This document shows positions 55,024 through 62,225 of a stretch of 64,000 nucleotides of DNA, piece by piece; position 1 is the first letter of the stretch; every line of letters begins with the position of its first letter. Under the pieces are notes generated by a model. That model saw only the letters and a program-made list of their open reading frames with translations. It made no database searches and was not told where the DNA came from. The translations under genes and the position numbers were made by a program. This stretch comes from Colwellia sp. 39_35_sub15_T18 (lineage in GTDB: Bacteria > Pseudomonadota > Gammaproteobacteria > Enterobacterales > Alteromonadaceae): the NCBI GenBank assembly GCA_002162675.1, contig MAAE01000048.1, forward strand, positions 62,001 through 126,000, read 5' to 3'.

Positions 55024-55790
55024 CACCATAATTTCCAAGGGGCTGTTTCCGATTGCCATAAGTCTTCTAGATTATTCTTATCACGCAAGGTGTCCATCGC
55101 CTGCCAGAAACCATGATGCTGATAAGCACTCAATTGTCCCTGTTCAGCTAAACGAATCAACGGCTTATCTTCAAAAATACTTTTGTCATTTTCAATCAAC
55201 TCAAATATTGAAGGCTCTAGCACAAAAAAACCGCCATTGATCCATGAACCATCGCCTGCCGGCTTTTCTTTAAAATTCCGAACGCTACCCTGTTCTATAT
55301 TCAGTGCTCCATAACGCCCAGGGGGCTGAATTGCCGTTACTGTTGCTATTTGACCCGCTGCTTTATGGTGGGCTAATAACTCATCAATATTTATATCAGC
55401 AACACCATCACCATAGGTGAAACAGAAAGTCTCATCATCAACATAATCTTTGATTCGTTTCAATCGCCCCCCTGTCATACTATGTTCGCCAGTATCCACT
55501 AGGGTTACTCGCCACGGTTCAGCATGTTCATGATGCACTTGCATCTGATTGCTGCGCATATCAAAGGTCACATCGGACATATGCAAAAAATAGTTAGCAA
55601 AATACTCTTTGATAATATAGCCCTTGTAACCAAGGCAAATAACAAAATCATTAATGCCATAATATGAATAGATCTTCATGATATGCCAGAGAATGGGCTT
55701 ACCACCGATTTCAATCATTGGCTTTGGTTTTAAGTGAGACTCTTCACTGATGCGAGTCCCTAGCCCTCCAGCTAAAATAACGGCTTTCAC
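55023..55790 (-). CDS. rfbF: glucose-1-phosphate cytidylyltransferase
   Basis: This enzyme forms CDP-glucose from CTP and glucose-1-phosphate. The 255-residue product has the signature [34 protein letters not shown] and [14 protein letters not shown] with metal-binding Asp. It is typical of RfbF in length and in [19 protein letters not shown]. It starts with GTG, which overlaps the stop of the truncated gene at 55787 as GTGA, so expression probably depends on that remnant being translated. Confidence 0.95.
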   Translation of the reverse strand: MKAVILAGGLGTRISEESHLKPKPMIEIGGKPILWHIMKIYSYYGINDFVICLGYKGYIIKEYFANYFLHMSDVTFDMRSNQMQVHHEHAEPWRVTLVDTGEHSMTGGRLKRIKDYVDDETFCFTYGDGVADINIDELLAHHKAAGQIATVTAIQPPGRYGALNIEQGSVRNFKEKPAGDGSWINGGFFVLEPSIFELIENDKSIFEDKPLIRLAEQGQLSAYQHHGFWQAMDTLRDKNNLEDLWQSETAPWKLW

Positions 55791-56008
55791 TGTTTAATCT
55801 CCATAAACATATCATTGGGTAACTGAATGACAAACCTTTCTAACCAAGAAAAGCTATAAACATATTTATTGTCCCAACCCGCTCCATGAATTTCTTGGCT
55901 AATGGCTGAAAAACCTTCTTGACTAGCAATACTGACCGTTTTTTCTTTATCTTGTTTATTTAGAATAGTTATTTGATTATTGTCAAAATTAATATTTATA
56001 TTTTTCAC
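55787..56008 (-). pseudogene. truncated CmcI-family N-terminus fused to rfbF by translational coupling
   Basis: The 73-residue frame ends EGFSAISQEIHGAGWDNKYV then [23 protein letters not shown] and stops. This matches the N-terminal segment of CmcI/RmhI-type methyltransferases (GWDxKYxYxFxWLGRPIIQLPxDM), as seen in the intact protein at 49212-50006. The SAM-binding part that should follow is missing. It is the first gene behind the sigma-54 element, and its TGA overlaps the rfbF GTG. It is probably a decayed paralogue that survives as a leader; whether it has its own function is unknown. Confidence 0.65.
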
Positions 56009-56073
56009 GGACTAATCACTTTATGTTTATTAAGAAAGATGAATCATTGTCACTTTATACATATGAAGTAACA

Positions 56074-56089
56074 AGCAAGAATAAAGCCA
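56074..56089 (-). promoter_or_regulatory. sigma-54-type promoter of the CDP-sugar operon
   Basis: The minus strand reads TGGCTTTATTCTTGCT, with GG and GC separated by 10 bases and perfect TGGC/TTGC cores. It lies 66 bases before the first reading frame of the CDP-sugar operon, close to the spacing at fliE (65). Confidence 0.75.
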
Positions 56090-56215
56090 AAAAGATTTTT
56101 TACTCGTTCCATTTTAAATGGTAATAAACTTTGTAACTTTCACAACAGTGTAAAATTTGATATTGTTGATTGTATTAAATTTTCTTTATAAATCAATAAA
56201 AACAACCTATCTATA

Positions 56216-57211
56216 ATGAGAAAACCAAGAATGAACGAAACTTTAAAGAATGAAAAAATATTAATTATCATTCCAACTCATAACAGAGCCCAATATTTAA
56301 ATAGGATTGTAAATTATTACCAGAGTTACTCAAATGAAATAGAACTTCTGATAATAGATTCTTCCGTGGAATGTAACCAAGGAGTTTCACTGCGTAAAGA
56401 TCTAATCTATCTTCATTATCCTAAAATGTCTTATATAGATAAATTACAAAAAGCGATGAAAACGGTAAAGAAACAAACAAATATTTTTACAACCTTTGTT
56501 GCTGACGATGACTTTTTTATTGTTGAAAAGTTAATTGAGTACAAATTTTTTCTCGAAGAAAACTCTGATTACTCGGCGATTCAAGGTGGGCATGTTAGTT
56601 TTTGGCAAGAAGAAGGTAGACATTTACTCTATGTTTCCCATCAATACGCCATGAAAAAAGAGTATAAAATCGATCAAGAAAACAACAAAGAAAGGGCTGA
56701 ATATTATTTTCATAATTACTTTAATGTTTTTTATGCATTAACTAGAAAAGATTTAATAATTCATTATTTTGAAACCATCCTTCCAGCGCTTCACCAGGTT
56801 TTAGATTGTGAGCTGTATATTGATTTAATCGAGGTTTCTCAAGCATGCTTTTTAGTTTTTGCAGGCAAAATTAAAATTGATAAATCAATAGCCATGTATA
56901 GAGAGTTTATACCTGACTCTGTCGCGCATGCCGAAATGGTTAGAATATCGCAATTAGTTGCAGAAAATAGCTTAACGGCTTGGAAAGCGGAGTTTTCGAC
57001 TTTACTTTCTAAAAAAATCAACCTATCTACCTTAGAGTTATCTGAATTACTAGATATTGCCATGATAGGAGTACAGGAATTTCAAGACAATAAAAATGCT
57101 GGCGATAGAAAAAATTTACGTAGAATAGAAAAAGGTATTGAAATGGATCATATTAAAGAACAATGGCAAGACATTAATAAGTTTATTAATGCAAAGATCA
57201 CGAGTTTTTAA
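56216..57211 (+). CDS. family 2-like (TIGR00180-type) glycosyltransferase
   Basis: This 331-residue GT-A-fold protein has a strand and motif opening EKILIIIPTHNRAQYLNRIVNYY, then IELLIIDSS, and the metal-binding FVADDDFFIVEKLIEY. The match is to the TIGR00180-type glycosyltransferases found in flagellin and surface glycan loci. The start could be the first ATG or the one five codons later (MNETLKN); no strong ribosome-binding site helps. It is alone on the plus strand and divergent from the CDP-sugar operon. Confidence 0.78.
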   Translation: MRKPRMNETLKNEKILIIIPTHNRAQYLNRIVNYYQSYSNEIELLIIDSSVECNQGVSLRKDLIYLHYPKMSYIDKLQKAMKTVKKQTNIFTTFVADDDFFIVEKLIEYKFFLEENSDYSAIQGGHVSFWQEEGRHLLYVSHQYAMKKEYKIDQENNKERAEYYFHNYFNVFYALTRKDLIIHYFETILPALHQVLDCELYIDLIEVSQACFLVFAGKIKIDKSIAMYREFIPDSVAHAEMVRISQLVAENSLTAWKAEFSTLLSKKINLSTLELSELLDIAMIGVQEFQDNKNAGDRKNLRRIEKGIEMDHIKEQWQDINKFINAKITSF

Positions 57212-57297
57212 TCTATATTTCTATATGCTATTAATATCATTTCAAAGACAAAAAATTAAAAAGGATTATTTATGAAAGAGTAACTTGTGTAAAAATA

Positions 57298-57795
57298 ATG
57301 ATGATAATTTACCTCATCATTTCGACTCATATCGCTTACGCTGCGTCAGGTAGTGCAGTTATCCCTCCTAATATTGTTGCAAGTGGATCTCAGTTTGATC
57401 AAGATGTTCAACTTTTTATTTCAAATGTGTCAAACACTCAAAGTGAAATAGAAATCACTTTCTTTAATCAATCAGGTTCTGTTATTCATGAGTCGACATC
57501 ATCGGCAACAACAGAAAGACTTTATAGCTCATCAGGATATGTAGTAAATACATATACGGAACCAACAACTGGCCCGACAGTTAAGTTTTCTGTTGCACCA
57601 CATGCAACAGTTCACATAGTTTGGTCAGCATTACATCCTTCAACTTCAACTGAAGTTGGTTACGGTGTAATAAAATGGAATAAAAGCCAAAGTAATGATA
57701 CTTTTTCTATTATTGCTAGGGGTTCAAACAATACATATAACCATGGCGTTATTTCAGAGGCATCGTTTCAAATAAACAGTGGTAAAGTTTTTTAG
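57298..57795 (+). CDS. secreted beta-rich protein of unknown function, start apparently frameshifted
   Basis: This 165-residue protein has a hydrophobic signal-like start (MMIIYLIISTHIAYAAS) and an S/T/V/N-rich body suggesting a beta-sandwich. I do not recognise the family. The ATG used here has no good ribosome-binding site. An ATG at 57272, 6 bases after AAGGA, reads only MKE and a stop. One extra A in the A run at 57275-57277 would join it to this frame as MKRVTCVKIMMIIYLIISTH, a complete signal peptide. So either one base has been lost (or misread) or translation starts internally at a weak site. Confidence 0.6.
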   Translation: MMIIYLIISTHIAYAASGSAVIPPNIVASGSQFDQDVQLFISNVSNTQSEIEITFFNQSGSVIHESTSSATTERLYSSSGYVVNTYTEPTTGPTVKFSVAPHATVHIVWSALHPSTSTEVGYGVIKWNKSQSNDTFSIIARGSNNTYNHGVISEASFQINSGKVF

Positions 57796-57812
57796 TCGAT
57801 AGTAACGATCGA

Positions 57813-57856
57813 CTAATTTATAAACTTTATGACATATCAAAAAGTTTATAAATTAG
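57813..57856. terminator. bidirectional terminator hairpin between convergent genes
   Basis: A perfect 16-base inverted repeat, CTAATTTATAAACTTT (57813-57828) and AAAGTTTATAAATTAG (57841-57856), has a 12-base loop. It lies between the plus-strand secreted protein and the convergent SDR gene. A second small hairpin, AGTCGAT and ATCGACT (57794-57814), overlaps the stop codon. Confidence 0.7.
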
Positions 57857-57981
57857 CTTCTCCCCCGCTAATCTAAATAATTTTACTCTGGTGTATTCAA
57901 TTAATTTTTGAGGGTTAAGATACTTGTTCTGGTCCATCATATAGAAATTTCATTCTTAAGCTCACTTGTTTCACAAAAACA

Positions 57982-58968
57982 CTATGCTTTATGAATATAC
58001 TCACTAGGCTGAATTTTCAACACTTGATAATTATCGGTTAGCCATTTAATCGTTTCTTTCAAACCATTCTCTAGCAAAATATTATCTTGCCAAGCCAATT
58101 CGTTACGCACTTTACTTGAATCCAATAAGTAAGCAGAATCTTTGCCAAGTCGATCTTCTGACGCTTCACACAAACGTTCAAAAGGATAATCCATTAATTT
58201 ACAGATTTGTTGAACTAATCCTCGAATACTGACGGTGTCTTTTGTGGCTATATGGTAAATTTCGCCATTATTTCCTTTCTCGCCTATCGCGAGCGTAGCA
58301 GCAGAAACATCATCAATATGAATAAATGAGCGCTCTGAATGGCCTCCGCCATGCAATGATAATGTGCCTTGTTGCAATATGGCTAAAATAGCACGAGGAA
58401 TTATGCGATATAGTTGCTGGCCTGCGCCGTAAACATTCGTTGCACGTGTAAATGAAACAGGAAAATCATAAACATCATTAAAGGTATGTAAACTCATATC
58501 TGCCGCGGCTCTAGATACAGCATAAGGTGTGCTTGGCTGATAATTTTTATTTTCTTGAACATAACCCGAGCAACTACCATAAACTTCAGGTGTAGATATA
58601 TGTATATAGCGATCTAACCAGTCAACTTTACGTAGCATATTATGAAACTGGATCGTTGACACAGTATTTGTCATAAACCAGTGTTCCGGATGTTGCCAAC
58701 TTTGTCCCACCATACTTTGTGCTGCAAAATTATAAATATGTTTGGGTTTTTCAATCGCTAATAATTTTTCAATATCAGCTAAATTATGGTTTAAATCGTA
58801 TTGATAGAATGCTAGTGGTTTGTCTTGCCATTTATAAGGTAATAGCGCGTCAATAGGCTCTACTGAACGACTTAAAGCAATAACCTCTTTCCCTTGGCTT
58901 AACAAATGCCGACAAAAGCTAGCACCTGAAAATGAATTACTTCCTAAAACAACAATTTTGTTAGACAT
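57982..58968 (-). CDS. SDR-family sugar-nucleotide dehydratase/epimerase homologue with altered active site
   Basis: This 328-residue extended-SDR protein has an NAD-site region (IVVLGSNSFSGASFCRHLL, a changed GxxGxxG) and core KHIYNFAAQSMVGQSWQHPEHWF like GDP-mannose 4,6-dehydratase. HISTPEVYG has Pro where dehydratases have Asp in STDEVYG. The catalytic YxxxK reads YAVSR, with Arg replacing Lys. It may be a reductase, an epimerase or an inactive partner. It lies just after the second SDR gene, in the same direction, behind an AGAGAGAG ribosome-binding sequence. Confidence 0.75.
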   Translation of the reverse strand: MSNKIVVLGSNSFSGASFCRHLLSQGKEVIALSRSVEPIDALLPYKWQDKPLAFYQYDLNHNLADIEKLLAIEKPKHIYNFAAQSMVGQSWQHPEHWFMTNTVSTIQFHNMLRKVDWLDRYIHISTPEVYGSCSGYVQENKNYQPSTPYAVSRAAADMSLHTFNDVYDFPVSFTRATNVYGAGQQLYRIIPRAILAILQQGTLSLHGGGHSERSFIHIDDVSAATLAIGEKGNNGEIYHIATKDTVSIRGLVQQICKLMDYPFERLCEASEDRLGKDSAYLLDSSKVRNELAWQDNILLENGLKETIKWLTDNYQVLKIQPSEYIHKA

Positions 58969-59019
58969 AACTCTCTCTTAAACAATTTAAAACGTTCGGT
59001 AGACACTTTATTAGTAAAA

Positions 59020-59982
59020 TTATTTTTTATTAATAATATTGTCTTGCATCCAATGTAGATTATGAAACTCTGGTTTATCGGTTAATTCACCCGATTGATA
59101 AGCATCAACAATTTCTTCGATAGCATCAGCTACCGTTTTACTGGGTTTAAAGCCCGTTGCTAGCAACTTATCTGAGTTAACTCGGTAAGAGCGAGGATCA
59201 TTAGAAGGTGTTACTTCAATACTACATTCAATACCTTTATCCGACATGTTAGCTTGTACAAGCTTAGCGATATCCATAATAGTAATATTTTCAAAACCTG
59301 CGTTAAATACCCCTTGCGTCTTATCAGGGTTATTAAGCATAAAAATATACAAGTCGGTAATATCGTCCATGTGAATATTTGGTCGAGCTTGGTCGCCACC
59401 AAAAACGGTTATATTATTATTTTTCAATGCGGCCATGGTTAATAAGTTCACAGAAACATCAAGACGCATGCGCGGCGATAAACCACAGACAGTTGCAGGT
59501 CGAACAATTTGTACCGCCATTTTATCGGCGTAACTTAACAATACTCGTTCTGCCACCATTTTAGTTTTGTTATATTCTGATATAGGGGTAAGCTCGAGTT
59601 CTTCGGTTACTTGCTCTTCATCCTTAATCCCATAGACACTGCCAGAAGAGGCATAAATAAATTGCTTTATACCTGATTTACTCGCTTTATCAGCAAGTTG
59701 CATTGTAGCTAAACAGCTGATTTCCCAAGTCAACTTAGGGTTTAAGTCACCACATGGGTCATTGGCAACAGACGCTAGATGAATAATCGCTTCAAAGTCG
59801 GTTAAGTCGAGTGAAGCAACATCACGAATATCGTGCTCTTTTACAACTAAGTTTTCATGTGCGGTTAAATTATTACCAAACCACATAATATCTAATGCGG
59901 TAACTGTATGGCCTTGTGCTAATAATTTTGGCACTAAAACACTACCTTTATAGCCACATGCACCTGTTACTAATATTCTCAT
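59020..59982 (-). CDS. SDR-family NDP-sugar epimerase/dehydratase
   Basis: This 320-residue extended-SDR enzyme has MRILVTGACGYKGSVLVPKLLAQGH at the NAD site, FIYASSGSVYG with the catalytic Ser, and YNKTK as the YxxxK pair. The CGLSPRMRLDVSVNLLTMAALKN and NDPRSYRVNSDKL segments are typical of NAD-dependent epimerases of heptose and mannose islands. The nucleotide sugar is probably GDP-linked given the neighbours, which is inference. Confidence 0.82.
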   Translation of the reverse strand: MRILVTGACGYKGSVLVPKLLAQGHTVTALDIMWFGNNLTAHENLVVKEHDIRDVASLDLTDFEAIIHLASVANDPCGDLNPKLTWEISCLATMQLADKASKSGIKQFIYASSGSVYGIKDEEQVTEELELTPISEYNKTKMVAERVLLSYADKMAVQIVRPATVCGLSPRMRLDVSVNLLTMAALKNNNITVFGGDQARPNIHMDDITDLYIFMLNNPDKTQGVFNAGFENITIMDIAKLVQANMSDKGIECSIEVTPSNDPRSYRVNSDKLLATGFKPSKTVADAIEEIVDAYQSGELTDKPEFHNLHWMQDNIINKK

Positions 59983-60061
59983 TTAATATTTATCCAAACT
60001 TCTAATTTTTTAACTAGTATAAACCTTTATTATTGGCTTACAAACGAAATAGTTCTTTGTT

Positions 60062-61525
60062 TTATATAGTGATATGATAGTAGGGGTTGAGTATTTTCAA
60101 CTCATTTCCCCAAGTTGAAACAAGCTGATTATGCATGGCAAGTTGATGCCTTTGTGAGCAAATTATTACAACAGCCTGCTTTCCTATGCGTCCAGTACTA
60201 TTAATATAATTTTTTATACTTTCCACAGAGATCACTGGCACATTATTAACTAACTGCCCCTCTTTAGTTTCATCATTATCGACAATGGCAACTATTTTTA
60301 AATAACTGTATTCAAGTAAGGCGTTAAGCTCTGTACCGCCACCAAATGCAATGATATTACTTTCATTTTTAATGAGTTCATCCACTTTAGCTGGAATGTA
60401 TGACAGCCACTCTTGACCCAGCTGCTCAACGGCAACACGCTGAGTAAACACGTTAAACAAGTCAGTCGAATTGCTTAATAACGTTTCACAATCCATTATG
60501 CCCTGCGCTTGCCCTTTAACACTCTTAATAAACTCCTTAACTTGTGGGTTTTGGTCGTCACCAAATAAAACGTTATGCTGACTAAAGAATTGATGGTGTA
60601 ATTGCGTTTCTTTCATTTTAAAAAGCGCAACACTTAAGGGATTAAATGTGTCTACAATAGTTAAGGGGGGGATATGTTCATCTTCAAGTGCCATTACCAT
60701 ACAAGCTTGGGTATCGCAAACCACATGAATTTTATCGTTTTTATACGGCAACGGCATTGTGTCTATAGTGTAATTTTTTGGTACCTCTATTTTAAGCCGA
60801 CAATCCATTAAAAATGGGTAACAATAATTTCCTCGCTGAATTACCGCAACGTTAGGTAAATGCCAATAAATATAGTCTGGCCATTGATTATTAAAATGAA
60901 CACTATCAACTGTACTTTGTAAACTCCATGGGTGAATATGCTTAATGGATAATGCTACTAATTCTTTACCAGGAAATGCCAACACATTTTTTTTATCATT
61001 AAAATACTCATTACTGTCCGATAGAAAACCTTCTTTTTTGACACGTATACTTCCCACTAAAACACAGTCTATACCTTGCTCGTGTTGTGAAAGTAAATAG
61101 CTAAAAACACCGTCAGAAATAATAATATCTGACATGAGTGGAATAAACACCCCAGCAGACAAGTGTGCTTGAGTCATACCTAATTCAAGGCAGGCCATTT
61201 TTAGTGCATATTTTTTCCAGTCACTATCGATATATCTCCGCCATAAATTACGATCATCAGCAATGCTACTTTCCAGTCTCCTCAACTCATGAAAGCTCAC
61301 CTTAACTATTGACATTAACTGTTGATAGGATTGATGCGACGTTATTTTTTCACGCCCAGCATCATCAGTAACAATATGGTAATGAACTTTATAATGATTA
61401 TTTTCAGCTAATGCAGGTAAATTTTGGAGTGATAACTGGCAAGGCAGGCTTAATGATAAATAGTCATCTAAATAACTATCTCCCCAAACAGGCACAAGTA
61501 AATGAATTGATAACGGCTTAGACAT
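60062..61525 (-). CDS. large putative glycosyltransferase with C-terminal Rossmann-like module
   Basis: This 487-residue protein has an N-terminal region of the type IHLLVPVWGDSYLDDYLSLSLPCQLSLQNLPAL, seen in uncharacterised proteins of flagellin-modification loci, followed by HYHIVTDDAG. A middle part contains short hydrophobic strands. The C-terminal module is NIIAFGGGTELNALLEYSYL, then IVAIVDNDETKEGQLVNNVPVIS and VVIICSQRHQLAMH. I start it at the ATG at 61525, behind AGGATG and overlapping the next gene by 8 bases; 61573 would add 16 residues. A transferase role is inferred from fold hints and context, not from a known family. Confidence 0.5.
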   Translation of the reverse strand: MSKPLSIHLLVPVWGDSYLDDYLSLSLPCQLSLQNLPALAENNHYKVHYHIVTDDAGREKITSHQSYQQLMSIVKVSFHELRRLESSIADDRNLWRRYIDSDWKKYALKMACLELGMTQAHLSAGVFIPLMSDIIISDGVFSYLLSQHEQGIDCVLVGSIRVKKEGFLSDSNEYFNDKKNVLAFPGKELVALSIKHIHPWSLQSTVDSVHFNNQWPDYIYWHLPNVAVIQRGNYCYPFLMDCRLKIEVPKNYTIDTMPLPYKNDKIHVVCDTQACMVMALEDEHIPPLTIVDTFNPLSVALFKMKETQLHHQFFSQHNVLFGDDQNPQVKEFIKSVKGQAQGIMDCETLLSNSTDLFNVFTQRVAVEQLGQEWLSYIPAKVDELIKNESNIIAFGGGTELNALLEYSYLKIVAIVDNDETKEGQLVNNVPVISVESIKNYINSTGRIGKQAVVIICSQRHQLAMHNQLVSTWGNELKILNPYYHITI

Positions 61526-62225
61526 ATAACAGTACATCCTGCTCGGCTTGCTGTAGTGCTTGAGGTGTACCAATATCTTTTAAATATTGATTGTTATGCC
61601 AACACTGAATTTTACCTAACAGTAAGGGCAATAAATGGTAACTAATGTCAGTGCAATCAGCTTGCTTTTTCCATAGTTTTTGAACATTTGAGTTAAAACA
61701 AAAAACAGCACCACTAGCATGGTTTGAAGGAGGGTTTGCAACTTTCTCATGAAAAGCAATGAGTCGTTTATGTTCATCAATTTCAACAATGCCACATGAA
61801 GATGGTGTTGTTGTTTCAAAGGTCATCATGCTCGCTACAATATCAATAGGCGCACGTTGATGAAATTCGATAAACTGTTGCCAGTCACAAAAAACAAGGT
61901 TATCAGCATGAGCAACAATAATAGCTTGTTCATCATCAAATAATTGCTTTGATAATTGTTGAAAGGTTTTTAATGTGCCCTGTAACGAGGGTTCATAATG
62001 AGTCGTTATATTATATTTTTCTTTTAATGGCTCAAGATACGCTTCAACCTGTGACGAGAGATAATGGGTATTAATATGAAATTCAGTAACACCTACTGCG
62101 CTTAATTGCTCTAACCAATAACCTAGTAAAGGTTTGTTATTTATAGGCACCAAGCATTTAGGAATATTATTCGTCAGGGGGCGTAAACGTGTACCTAATC
62201 CAGCGGCTAATAATAAGGCCTTCAT
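61518..62225 (-). CDS. sugar-1-phosphate nucleotidyltransferase (GDP/heptose type)
   Basis: This 235-residue protein has the signature MKALLLAAGLGTRLRPLTNNIPKCLVPINNKPLL and AIIVAHADNLVF as the metal-binding strand. It differs from the HddC-like protein at 37.5 kb and is a second candidate for making a nucleotide heptose or GDP-mannose-type sugar. Its ATG overlaps the stop of the HldE-like gene by 4 bases, pairing it with that kinase. Confidence 0.82.
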   Translation of the reverse strand: MKALLLAAGLGTRLRPLTNNIPKCLVPINNKPLLGYWLEQLSAVGVTEFHINTHYLSSQVEAYLEPLKEKYNITTHYEPSLQGTLKTFQQLSKQLFDDEQAIIVAHADNLVFCDWQQFIEFHQRAPIDIVASMMTFETTTPSSCGIVEIDEHKRLIAFHEKVANPPSNHASGAVFCFNSNVQKLWKKQADCTDISYHLLPLLLGKIQCWHNNQYLKDIGTPQALQQAEQDVLLYV

